Origin: Halorubrum hochsteinianum | GTDB lineage: Archaea > Halobacteriota > Halobacteria > Halobacteriales > Haloferacaceae | Direction of reading: 5' to 3' | Assembly: GCF_023702125.1 (NCBI RefSeq) | Contig: NZ_CP098415.1 | Coordinates: 2,294,001 to 2,358,000 of the forward strand | Length of the DNA: 64,000 nt | In this document: positions 33,280 to 41,192 of the stretch, one piece after another | How positions within the stretch are numbered: position 1 is the stretch's first letter | Layout: the number at the start of each line of letters is the position of its first letter | Translations under genes and position numbers: made by a program | Notes under the pieces: model-generated | Told to the model about the DNA's origin: nothing | Databases searched by the model: none | The model's input: the letters and a program-made list of their open reading frames with translations, nothing else

Positions 33280-35309
33280 GCGGATCCCCCCGCCGTCGCC
33301 ACGGCGTCCCACTCGGACCCGTTCGCGGACCGCCAGTCCGCCCGAATCGCCCTCCGAGCGCCGGCGTTCCCCCGCGCGGCCGCATCGGTCCGCTCGGGGT
33401 GGTGCGGTTCCGCCGCGGGCGACGGGTCGACGATGCTGCCGGAGCGGGCCCCGGGGACGGTTCCGCGGAGGGCGTCGAGCAGTCGCGCCGCCGGCGACTC
33501 GCGGACCGCGGCCGCGCTCGCGTGTCGGTGGAGCGCGCCGTCGACCGGGGACGTGGGGCGGTACGCCCGCTCGCCGTCGGCGTACGGGCCGGCGTTCGCG
33601 CCCTCCCAGTAGTTCCCGCGGTCGCCGTCGGCCCACACGCGGAGCGCGCCGGCACCCGCCGTCGCGTGGTCGTCGTTGCCGACGAAGTCGTTCGCGACGA
33701 CGCGGCTCGAGGGAACGACGGTCGTCGCGCGCGCGCCGAGTTCGTTGTCGACGACGACGTTGTGCTCGTACAGCGACCCGCGGGCACTCGTGGAGAAGCC
33801 GAGTTCGTTCCCGACCAGCGTGTTGTAACCGACGTACGTCCGCGTCCCCGACGCCTGGATCCCCGCGCTCGAGTTGCGGACTTCGTTGCCGACGATCGCG
33901 TTGCCCGCCGGCCGCGTCATCACCGTGACCCCGGCGAACAGCTCGTCCCGGAAGTCGTTGTCCGCGACGAGCGCGTCGCCGGTGTACATGAGGTGCGTCC
34001 CGTATCGGTTGTCCGCGAACGTCGAGTTCCGCACGACCGAGCCGTCCGCGCGGTGGAGGTAGATACCGTCGCGGCCGCCCTGGAACCGGCTGTCAGTGAC
34101 GGTCACGCGCGACTCCATCCCGGTGATCCCCATGAACCCCTCCTGCCACTCGTCGGTCCCGTCGACGACGAGCCCGCTCGCGGTCGCGTGCGATCCCTCC
34201 CGCAGCAGGAGCCCGCTCGCGTTCGTGTCGACGGCGACGTCGTCGACGACGAGCCCGGGCGCGCCGACCGCCTTGATCCCGGCGTCGCCGTGACCGTAGC
34301 CGAGCTGGATGTTCGTGTCCCACGCCTCGCCCTCGGGGCCGCGGGACTCGCGGGCCGCTTCCGGGTCGCGAGTCTGGTTCCCGGTGCCCGCGACCCGCAG
34401 CCCCATGAGAGCGGCGTCGGATGCGCGGACGGTGATCACCGATCCGGTCCCGTTCCCGACGACGCGGGTCACACCGTCGTCGTTCTGTCCCCCGCCGGAT
34501 CCCGCGCCCGCGACCGTCACGGACCGGTTCACGGTCACGGTCTCCTCGTAGGTCCCGGGCGGAACACGGACCGTGGTGTCCGGCGGCGCGGCCGCGACCG
34601 CGGCGTCGACGGTCGGGGCGTCCTCGCCGACGACGACGGACACCGGGCGGTCCGCGCGCCGCTCGGCCGCCGCGAGCCGCTCGTCCGCCGTCCGCCACCG
34701 CTCCGGCGCGAGCGAGCGGACGGTCGCCGCGGAGTCGACGTCGAACGACCGGGTCCGGACCACCTCCCAGCCGACGACCGAGCCGCCGTGGTCGGCGGCG
34801 AACGCCGCCGCGGCCTCGCGCTCCCGGAACGGAACGACGACGTCGCCCGACGGGGATCTGGCGTCGCTCCCGACGACGTACCGAGCCGCCGAGACCGGGA
34901 CCCACCCGCCCGCCCCGCTGGCCGAGAACAGTCCGGACTGAGTCGTGCCCGGGCTCCTGTGGTCGAACGTCTCTACGTACGCGACCAGCGGGTAGCCGAA
35001 CTGCCGCTCAGTCCGCCCGTCCAGCCGGCTCTCGACGAACGGGCCGATCCCGTTGTAGCCGACGACGTACTGGAGTTGCGAATAGAACACCTGGACCCGG
35101 GGAAGGGTCGCGTCGCCGGCCATCAGCGCGTCCGTCTCCGAGGAGAGCCCGAGTTCGACGGTGTCGTCGAACCGCACCGGCTCGGGGACCGACTCGCTCG
35201 GATCGGCGGCGAACGCGCCGGCGGTCACGACCGCGGCGACTGCGATCAGGCCGGCGGCCGCGAGGCGGACGCGACGCGACCGGGCGGAGTCGGGGTCAAA
35301 AACTGCCAC
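33276..35309 (-). CDS. nosD: NosD-like beta-helix protein with an N-terminal NosL-like domain
   Basis: A 677-residue exported protein starting at GTG with a signal helix (about 15-35). Residues ~45-190 look like a NosL-type domain (RYVVGSDARSPSGDVVVPF, then AAAFAADHGGSVVGWEVV) but without the CxxCGM copper motif. Residues ~220-600 are a right-handed beta-helix of CASH/NosD repeats (SRFQGGRDGIYLHRADGS, ADNRYGTHLMYTGDALVADN, GNAIVGNEVRNSSAGIQASG). The last ~80 residues are low-complexity. NosD works with NosF/NosY outside the membrane in metal-site maturation. A TATA-like GAATAAGT lies about 26 bases upstream, so it leads the operon. Confidence 0.88.
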   Translation of the reverse strand: MAVFDPDSARSRRVRLAAAGLIAVAAVVTAGAFAADPSESVPEPVRFDDTVELGLSSETDALMAGDATLPRVQVFYSQLQYVVGYNGIGPFVESRLDGRTERQFGYPLVAYVETFDHRSPGTTQSGLFSASGAGGWVPVSAARYVVGSDARSPSGDVVVPFREREAAAAFAADHGGSVVGWEVVRTRSFDVDSAATVRSLAPERWRTADERLAAAERRADRPVSVVVGEDAPTVDAAVAAAPPDTTVRVPPGTYEETVTVNRSVTVAGAGSGGGQNDDGVTRVVGNGTGSVITVRASDAALMGLRVAGTGNQTRDPEAARESRGPEGEAWDTNIQLGYGHGDAGIKAVGAPGLVVDDVAVDTNASGLLLREGSHATASGLVVDGTDEWQEGFMGITGMESRVTVTDSRFQGGRDGIYLHRADGSVVRNSTFADNRYGTHLMYTGDALVADNDFRDELFAGVTVMTRPAGNAIVGNEVRNSSAGIQASGTRTYVGYNTLVGNELGFSTSARGSLYEHNVVVDNELGARATTVVPSSRVVANDFVGNDDHATAGAGALRVWADGDRGNYWEGANAGPYADGERAYRPTSPVDGALHRHASAAAVRESPAARLLDALRGTVPGARSGSIVDPSPAAEPHHPERTDAAARGNAGARRAIRADWRSANGSEWDAVATAGGSA

Positions 35310-35330
35310 GCGAACAGTTCGATCGACGGC

Positions 35331-35392
35331 GACTTATTCTGTCTGGTTCGTTCCTCGAACGGGCAGCTGAACGCGTCCAGAGGGGCTAAAAG
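35331..35392. promoter_or_regulatory. Divergent nosD / nosL promoter region
   Basis: Two facing TATA-like boxes occupy the 104-base gap: GACAGAATAAG (minus sense, about 35331-35343) serving nosD from GTG 35309, and GCTAAAAGG (35384-35392) serving nosL from ATG 35414. Both spacings are near 25 bases. Between them GTTCG TTCCT CGAAC (35346-35360) is a short inverted repeat that could bind a shared regulator; this last point is a guess. Confidence 0.5.
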
Positions 35393-35413
35393 GGCGTTGT
35401 TCCAATTTCGAGT

Positions 35414-36007
35414 ATGACGAAAGACGACCCGTCGAGTCCCGTGCCCGTCCGCCCCGAGACCGTCCCCCGACGACGCCTGCTCGCCGGGGTCGCGGCCGCC
35501 GGTGCGGTCGCCGTCGCCGGCTGCGCCGGGGACGGGTCGAACTCGGCCGATCCGGTCTCCATCGACGACGACCGGGCCTGCGACCAGTGCGGGATGGTCA
35601 TCGCCGACCATCCCGGAACGGTCGGACAAGTCCACTTCGAGGACGACGAGCCGGAAGGGGGCCGCCCGGCGCAGTTCTGTAGCGCCACCTGTGCGTACAC
35701 GTACCGCTTCGACGCCGAAGACGAGGGGCGGACCGCGCTCGCGACGTTCCTCACCGACTACTCGGCGGTCGATCAAGCGGTGTTTGAGGAGGGTGGCGAC
35801 ACGATGTTCTCCTCACACGTCGAGAGCGAGGCGTTCGGTCGCGAAACGGCCCTCACCGTCGTCGCACGCAGCGAGGTGATCGGTGCGATGGGACCCGACC
35901 TGATACCGTTCAGCGACGAGGGGGACGTCGACGAGTTCGTCGCGGAGTACGGCGGCGAGGCGATGCCCGCGAGCGACGTGGACCGCGCGACGCTGGAGGC
36001 GCTGTAA
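35414..36007 (+). CDS. nosL: NosL copper-chaperone lipoprotein
   Basis: A 197-residue protein with a Tat/lipobox signal (PRRRLLAGV...AVAGC, Cys37). The NosL hallmark RACDQCGMVIAD (Cys56, Cys59, Met61) binds Cu(I), and a second pair AQFCSATCAYT (Cys89, Cys93) follows. The remainder is the two-layer alpha/beta fold ending in MPASDVDRATLEAL. NosL hands copper to N2O reductase in denitrifiers. Here it is divergently transcribed from the NosD/F/Y operon, and no copper reductase is in the window, so the target may be another copper protein such as a cupredoxin or oxidase. Confidence 0.94.
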   Translation: MTKDDPSSPVPVRPETVPRRRLLAGVAAAGAVAVAGCAGDGSNSADPVSIDDDRACDQCGMVIADHPGTVGQVHFEDDEPEGGRPAQFCSATCAYTYRFDAEDEGRTALATFLTDYSAVDQAVFEEGGDTMFSSHVESEAFGRETALTVVARSEVIGAMGPDLIPFSDEGDVDEFVAEYGGEAMPASDVDRATLEAL

Positions 36008-36029
36008 GGGCGGAGCCCCACCGAGAGGC

Positions 36030-37130
36030 TCAGATCTTCGGGAGCTCCCGTGCGCCGGATATCCCGCCGGCGATCGCCGAGAACCCTAACGTCGCGACCA
36101 ACTGCGTGATTCCGGTGATGCCGGCGCTGGAGAGCGCCCCGGCCACCAGCACGGTGAGCGCGATCACCGCTAGCATGACCACCGCTTCGCGTACGAGGAT
36201 GCTCCGGACGCGCGCTCTGCGCCGCTCGCGTCCGGTCTTCAACGCCGGTACCACGTCCTTGATCCTGGTCTGAACGAGGTAGTTCGTGAGCCCGGCCAGG
36301 AAACCCGCGAACAGGGACCACCCGACGGGCAGGAGGTCAAACTGGCCGCCGGCCGGCTCGGCGATCGGCTCCGTCTCCTCTGCCCCGGCGGCCTCGTCGG
36401 CGGTGTCGTCCGTTCCGCCCGTTCCGCCGCCGTCTGTTCCGCTATCGGTCTCCGAGGGCTCGTCGCTGCCGTCGGCGTCCCCCGTCTCGCCGCCGGCGTC
36501 ACCGCCGCCATCGCCTTCGGTCTGGTCTCCCCCGTCACCGCCGTTACCTCCGTCGTCACCGCCGCTGCCCGCTCCGGCGCTCCCGCCGGAGCCATCTCCG
36601 CCGGTACCGCCACCTCCATCCCCGGTACCGCCACCTCCACCCCCGGTACCGCCACCGCCGGAGTCGCCCCCTTCGTCGGGGGTGTCGACCTGAAGTTCTA
36701 TCGTTCCGGAGAAGCTGCGCTGGTCGGTCGAAACGGTCGCGCCGAACGTCACCGACTCTCCCGGCTTGAGAGTGACCTCCCCGCTGCCGAAGGACTCTCC
36801 GGTGTCCATCCGTTCGACCGTGATCCGATCGTCGGTGCTCTCCAGTTGGACCGTCGTGGTGCTGTCGCCGTCCTCGTACCCGCCGAACCCGACGACGAAC
36901 AGGTCGTCGACGCGCGTCTGACTCCCGGGTGGCAGCGCGTCGAACTCGAGCCGTACCTCGTCGTTCCCGTCGAACCGGACGTATTCCTCGCCGTTCTCGC
37001 TGTCGGCGGCGTCGAGGTACACCTCGGAGCCGGGCGCGACCTCATCGCCGCCGGTGAACGCCGCCGCGGTGGCGGTCGCGCCGCTGAGGAGGACGACGAG
37101 GGCGAGGACGACGACGGTGGCACGGTTCAT
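36030..37130 (-). CDS. Membrane-anchored beta-sandwich protein of the fibre-like locus
   Basis: A 366-residue exported protein: signal peptide (1-24), one or two beta-sandwich domains (about 27-150), a Gly/Asp/Ser-rich linker (about 152-262) and three C-terminal helices (about 268-290, 315-340 and 342-362). The sandwich segment VRLEFDALPPGSQTRVDDLF resembles the VVFGNNGGLPPNATLGYDDL segment of the protein at 37991, suggesting a shared domain. The long linker and helices look like a stalk and anchor, possibly a base for extracellular subunits. No known family name is certain. Confidence 0.75.
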   Translation of the reverse strand: MNRATVVVLALVVLLSGATATAAAFTGGDEVAPGSEVYLDAADSENGEEYVRFDGNDEVRLEFDALPPGSQTRVDDLFVVGFGGYEDGDSTTTVQLESTDDRITVERMDTGESFGSGEVTLKPGESVTFGATVSTDQRSFSGTIELQVDTPDEGGDSGGGGTGGGGGGTGDGGGGTGGDGSGGSAGAGSGGDDGGNGGDGGDQTEGDGGGDAGGETGDADGSDEPSETDSGTDGGGTGGTDDTADEAAGAEETEPIAEPAGGQFDLLPVGWSLFAGFLAGLTNYLVQTRIKDVVPALKTGRERRRARVRSILVREAVVMLAVIALTVLVAGALSSAGITGITQLVATLGFSAIAGGISGARELPKI

Positions 37131-37223
37131 TCGTTCGGGTCGGACTAGCGGGGGATCTCCCCTGCCTGGGGTCGCGGATCGGCGGCCACGAGTCGGTTCG
37201 CCGAAGCGGTCGAGTCAGGATGA

Positions 37224-37814
37224 CTAATTGTCGACGGCCTCCGCGACGAAAGTCACCTTCTCGATGCCCTCAAGCGCAGTTTTGTCCCCACCGTTTCTGA
37301 GGTCGACGACGACGTCGACGTTGACGCTGTCTCCCCGATCGTCCCCGTCTGCCCCCGCGTTCAGCGTGATACTGTTGTCAGTACCGACGATGGACGACCC
37401 GTCGTGTTCCCGGAAATCGAGGATGTCGTCCTCGCTCTCGTCGCCATCGTCGCTGTCCCACTCGCCACCGAGCAAGTCGCCGTCTTCGACGTAGAGGTCG
37501 ACGTCGGGCGCGGAACTCCCCGTCCCGTTGTTCGTGACCGTGAGTGCCTTCAGGAACGACGTTTTCGCCTGCTCGTTGAGGTCGTCCTGCGCGAACTTGA
37601 CGACGCTCGCCGAACTCCCTTCGCTGGTCGTTTCAATGATCTGTCCCGCTCCGTTTTCGTTCTTCTCGAATCCGATCCGGGCGTCCGCGTCGTTCTTCAC
37701 GCCGAGTTCGACGCTCCGATCGGCTTCGACCGTGGTGAACGCCCCCGACCCGAACGCGGCCCCGACCCCGACGCTCGACAGACCGACACCCGCCAATAAC
37801 GCTCGTCGTCGCAT
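37224..37814 (-). CDS. DUF1102/TasA-like secreted subunit (candidate fibre protein 1)
   Basis: A 196-residue protein with an RR-type signal (MRRRALLAGVGLSSVGVGAA) followed by FGSGAFTTVEADRSVELGVK and a beta-rich body with AVTNNGT-type strands (LKALTVTNNGTGSSAPDVDL) and repeated acidic loops. The 'GSGAFT / EADRxV / NDADARIG' opening is the DUF1102 haloarchaeal pattern and is shared by the gene at 37991 and partly by the LamG protein. Bacterial TasA and camelysin and archaeal bundling pilins of Pyrobaculum have comparable beta-sandwich subunits processed by SipW-type peptidases. The ATG follows a TATA box by about 30 bases. Confidence 0.8.
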   Translation of the reverse strand: MRRRALLAGVGLSSVGVGAAFGSGAFTTVEADRSVELGVKNDADARIGFEKNENGAGQIIETTSEGSSASVVKFAQDDLNEQAKTSFLKALTVTNNGTGSSAPDVDLYVEDGDLLGGEWDSDDGDESEDDILDFREHDGSSIVGTDNSITLNAGADGDDRGDSVNVDVVVDLRNGGDKTALEGIEKVTFVAEAVDN

Positions 37815-37837
37815 TACGTTCGCGTACGCGGTGTACG

Positions 37838-37849
37838 GGTATATTATTG
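37838..37849 (-). promoter_or_regulatory. TATA box of the first fibre-like subunit gene
   Basis: AATAATATA in the minus sense (37840-37848) is about 30 bases upstream of the ATG at 37814. It sits in the 176-base divergent region shared with the subunit gene at 37991, whose own box is probably GATTAGTAA near 37953-37961. Confidence 0.6.
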
Positions 37850-37990
37850 AACCAATTTAGCCCCGGTGACCGACCGGTTCGGTCGCTTCTGGGTGTGCTT
37901 GAATCCCGTCCCGAACGGCTATATGATCCATTTAGGAGGCTAACTCGCCGGATTAGTAAGTGGATGCCGTGTGTACGGTGGAGTACAGCA

Positions 37991-38677
37991 ATGAAGCTCA
38001 ATCGCAGGAGCGTGTTAGGTGCGATCGGTCTGGCCGGCGTCGGAACGGGAGCCGCGTTCGGGTCGGGGGCGTTCAGTTCGACGACCGCGGAACGCGCGGT
38101 CGAAGTCAACGTCTTCGGCGCGGGTGACGGACCCGACGGCGTTGTACAGGACCCGAGCGATGACACCGAAGAGGAAATCGCAGACACGATCACTAGCAAC
38201 TCGGTTGACGTGCTCGTGGACACGTCGGACGACGACGTGACGGTTCGTGACTCCGGGGGAACTGACTATGATTACGATCCGGAAAGCGATAATCCTGGTA
38301 CCGCGTCGCTGTTCCCTTCAAATACCGGCACCTACGATGTCGGTAACGAATACGTGAGTCTCGTTGCCAACGACGTGACTGTCGTCTTCGGAAACAACGG
38401 TGGACTGCCGCCGAACGCGACACTCGGCTACGATGACCTCTTTACGTTCGTGCCGAACGCCGGCGACTCTTCCTCTAATTTTGATGTGACGTTCGGAAGT
38501 TCCGACAGTCCCGGTGATGTGCTCACGAAGGTCGATGGAAAGGATGTTACCACACGGGCTGTCGTGTCAGTAGCCAGTGGTTCGTCAAGTTCAACAAACT
38601 CCGTTGACGCCGAAGTCGAGACGACGACCACGAGCCCCGAGAGCGAGCGCCTCGATATCCAGATCGAGGAGCAGTAG
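37991..38677 (+). CDS. DUF1102/TasA-like secreted subunit (candidate fibre protein 2)
   Basis: A 228-residue protein starting at an ATG directly before an RR-type signal (KLNRRSVLGAIGLAGVGTGA). After FGSGAFSSTTAERAVEVNV comes a long beta-sandwich with strongly acidic loops and the segment NEYVSLVANDVTVVFGNNGG. It is a paralogue of the 37224 gene and is transcribed away from it. A likely TATA (GATTAGTAA) lies about 35 bases before the start. The base composition is lower in GC than the housekeeping genes on either side. Export and surface location are inferred from the signal; polymer formation is a hypothesis. Confidence 0.78.
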   Translation: MKLNRRSVLGAIGLAGVGTGAAFGSGAFSSTTAERAVEVNVFGAGDGPDGVVQDPSDDTEEEIADTITSNSVDVLVDTSDDDVTVRDSGGTDYDYDPESDNPGTASLFPSNTGTYDVGNEYVSLVANDVTVVFGNNGGLPPNATLGYDDLFTFVPNAGDSSSNFDVTFGSSDSPGDVLTKVDGKDVTTRAVVSVASGSSSSTNSVDAEVETTTTSPESERLDIQIEEQ

Positions 38678-38879
38678 CCCGAACACGGCCCCTAAACACC
38701 GAGCTATCACCGCAACTCCGGTGAAAAGTGACGTTTCGGACGATATTACCCCGGGCCCGTCGCTACCGCCCCGGCGACCGTTGAGAGAGTCAAATGGGTT
38801 CATTAATATGTCACTAGACGTACGTTCAAGTAACTGAGGCGGACCCGTTCGGTCCGGGTTCGGACGACTCGCTAACATC

Positions 38880-39443
38880 ATGACGGCTGCTACGACGCAA
38901 GTGACCGAAGACGACCGTTCACTCTCTCGCGACGAGATTCACGACCTGCTGAGCAATCCGCGACGGCGGTACGCCCTTCATATACTGAAGCGGGACGACG
39001 AGACCGCAGATCTCTCGACGCTCGCCGAAGAGGTCGCGGCGTGGGAAAACGAGAAGCCGGTCTCGGAGGTCACCTCGAACGAGCGGCACCTCGTCTACAC
39101 CTCCATACAGCAGAACCACCTCCCGCGGCTGGAGCGCGCCGGCGTCATCACCGAGGAGAGGGGGCGAGTCGAACTGACGAGCGAGGCGGAGGAACTCGAC
39201 GTGTACATGGACGTGGTCCCCGGCGATTCGATCCCGTGGGCCGAGTACTACCTCGGTCTGTCCGCGTTCTCGCTGGCACTCCTCGCGGCCGTCCGGGTCG
39301 GCGTGTTTCCGGCGTCGGTGCCCGACCTCGCGTGGGGCGTCGTGATCGCGGTGCTGTTCACCTGTTCGGCCGCGTATCACACGTACCAGAACCGAGAGAT
39401 GCAACTCGGCCGCGGTGAGGAACCGCCGGACCGAAGAGTCTGA
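38880..39443 (+). CDS. Membrane-linked winged-helix regulator (DUF7344-like)
   Basis: A 187-residue protein. The N-terminal winged helix has LSRDEIHDLLSNPRRRYALH and EVTSNERHLVYTSIQQNHLP, then RAGVITEERGRVELT, typical of the haloarchaeal 'LxNxRRR' family. Two hydrophobic helices at about 120-142 and 146-165 tie it to the membrane. Such regulators may sense envelope state. It sits in the middle of the fibre-like locus, between a subunit gene and the LamG gene, so control of this locus is the simplest reading. Confidence 0.85.
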   Translation: MTAATTQVTEDDRSLSRDEIHDLLSNPRRRYALHILKRDDETADLSTLAEEVAAWENEKPVSEVTSNERHLVYTSIQQNHLPRLERAGVITEERGRVELTSEAEELDVYMDVVPGDSIPWAEYYLGLSAFSLALLAAVRVGVFPASVPDLAWGVVIAVLFTCSAAYHTYQNREMQLGRGEEPPDRRV

Positions 39444-39685
39444 CCGGCCGGAGTCCGACGGTCGGACCGTACTCGTGAAACGTGGCTTTGTGTGATCGTT
39501 CTGGTATTTTCGACCTAAAACACGTCTGTCACTCAGATATTATATTTTATGTCGACACCACGGAGTGGGCGTGAGAACGCGTCCAGTCGTGCCGACCGTC
39601 GCTCAACGCGCTCCGCCGAACGACGAGCTGGCCGGCTCGACGACGGTCGCTGAGAGGCGTAGACCGCCACCCGTGAGGTGCGGCG

Positions 39686-40834
39686 CTACTGGGAGGGCTC
39701 CGGGACGAGCGTGCCCGCGCTTCCGTCCTGACTCGTCTCGTACAACCGCTTCACCTGATCGCCCGAAAGCGCAATGGAGTGAATCTGCGGGTTGTCCAGC
39801 GCACCCCTGAACTGGTAGTCCCCGTCCGGCCCGTTACCGATCAGCAGGGGGCTCTGGGTGTCTTGCGGATCCGGCAGCGACGACGTCGGCTCGTACACCA
39901 TTTCACCGTTGATGTACACGCGGTCGTTCGATCCGTGACACCAGGCGACGTGATTCCACCCATCGTCGAGCGTACTGTCAGTGTTTACCAGCGAATCGGG
40001 GCCGACTTCGATGAAGACGGTGTTCTGCTCGGATCCGTCGAAACCGCTCCCGATGAAGAGCTGATAGCTTTTCTCGCTTTGGTCGCTACCCCACTTACTG
40101 AACAGTCGCCCCAGACCGAAGTCACCGCCCCCAGCGTCACCGGTACCGTCTCTGTTGCCCGGAAGAACCCAGACGGAAAGCGTGAACTCACCGTCCAAAT
40201 TCAGCGAGTCGTCGCTTCCGACTTCGATTTTTTTCTCTCTTTCGTGCTTTTTCCACTTTTCGTAGAGATAATCAAACACTCGATCTCGTGACCGAGAGTC
40301 TGCGAAAGACACCGGGCTTCCATCGTTCTTCGGTCGATTACAGTCGTCCCAGTCATCTATCGTAACTTTATGCGTACTCTGGCGGGGGTTCCAGTAGGAG
40401 ACACGCGGGTCAACTACGGTAACGTCACGGTCGGCCTCGAAGCGGTGTGTTTCGCCGTCGGCAAAGATCGTGAAGGCGACTTCCTCCTTCTCTCCCGGGC
40501 AATCCAGGGTCGCCGTGATCCACGCGGACTCTTCCGGTTCGATGTCGTCGGGGGCAGAGATGTCTCTCAGCGGCGCACTCGGCGCGTCGATCGACACGTC
40601 GATCGGCTCGTCGGACCGGTTCGTTATCTCTCGTAGTTGTACTCTTTCACCCGCGTATCCGACGACGGTCTCCGGTCCGGAGACGCCCAGTAGCGCCTCC
40701 GAGTCGTTCGACGTACTGAGATCGGCGTCCCGATCGCTGCGGATCGCCACGGAACCGTTGGAGTTCCACGCGGACAGCCCGGCACCGCCCGCGATGAGAG
40801 CGATCGCACTCCGTCGAGTCCACTTACGACCCAT
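39686..40834 (-). CDS. Secreted LamG-domain protein with TasA-like N-terminus
   Basis: A 382-residue exported protein. An RR-type signal (KWTRRSAIALIAGG) is followed by a beta-sandwich (about 30-135) whose opening SDRDADLSTSNDSEALLGVS recalls the DUF1102 pattern. A LamG/concanavalin-like domain then fills about 185-365: LDGEFTLSVWVLPGN, DDGWNHVAWCHGSNDRVYIN and YQFRGALDNPQIHSIALS. LamG domains bind glycans or proteins. A linker joins the two. It may be a decorated tip or adhesive subunit of the same surface structure. The start at 40834 puts the signal at the N-terminus. Confidence 0.82.
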   Translation of the reverse strand: MGRKWTRRSAIALIAGGAGLSAWNSNGSVAIRSDRDADLSTSNDSEALLGVSGPETVVGYAGERVQLREITNRSDEPIDVSIDAPSAPLRDISAPDDIEPEESAWITATLDCPGEKEEVAFTIFADGETHRFEADRDVTVVDPRVSYWNPRQSTHKVTIDDWDDCNRPKNDGSPVSFADSRSRDRVFDYLYEKWKKHEREKKIEVGSDDSLNLDGEFTLSVWVLPGNRDGTGDAGGGDFGLGRLFSKWGSDQSEKSYQLFIGSGFDGSEQNTVFIEVGPDSLVNTDSTLDDGWNHVAWCHGSNDRVYINGEMVYEPTSSLPDPQDTQSPLLIGNGPDGDYQFRGALDNPQIHSIALSGDQVKRLYETSQDGSAGTLVPEPSQ

Positions 40835-41192
40835 ACGACCCCCCAGTTGGTGACGTTCCGAGCAGACGGATGGCGCGACCGACCGGAGCCGAACCGCGAG
40901 CGAGAGGACGCACGCCGCGTCGACGGCGTTGCGACTCGAACGCGCCGGATCCGAGTATCGGCTGCGTATCACGCGGCTGACGAGCCTCCGCGTCGCGGGA
41001 CCTCATCACTCCTAGATGTTAGTTAGCCGGAATAATAAGCTATTGCTCCTGAGTTAGGGCCGCGGTCCGCGGCGGGCGGTTCGGTCTGTGCGACGTCCTG
41101 AAACCGACAGACTGCGTCCGATATGAGGCACGGAGGAGTCAGGACCGGAGACGCTCGACCGTCGCCCGGATAGCGTCGAGCGAACCCGTTCG
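40835..41192. other. 358-base gene-free gap between LamG and signal peptidase genes
   Basis: The strongest signal is an AT-rich GCTTATTATT (minus sense, about 41028-41040), which would place a transcript start near 41005 and leave a 170-base leader before the LamG gene. A 61-codon open frame (40824-41009) starts here and overlaps the LamG start, but its Arg-rich product looks non-genuine. The plus-strand segment TTAGCCGGAATAATAAG (near 41023-41040) resembles CTCGCCGGATTAGTAAG near 37949-37965 in front of the second subunit gene; this may be chance. Confidence 0.4.

Noticed and set aside
28860-36007. A full denitrification cluster
   Set aside because: No nosZ, nirK or norB is present anywhere in the window, so only the maturation-type genes can be claimed.
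40824-41009. A 61-codon leader frame before the LamG gene
   Set aside because: Arg-rich product, no recognisable start context beyond one AT-rich box, and no conserved features; kept only as a note in the intergenic entry.
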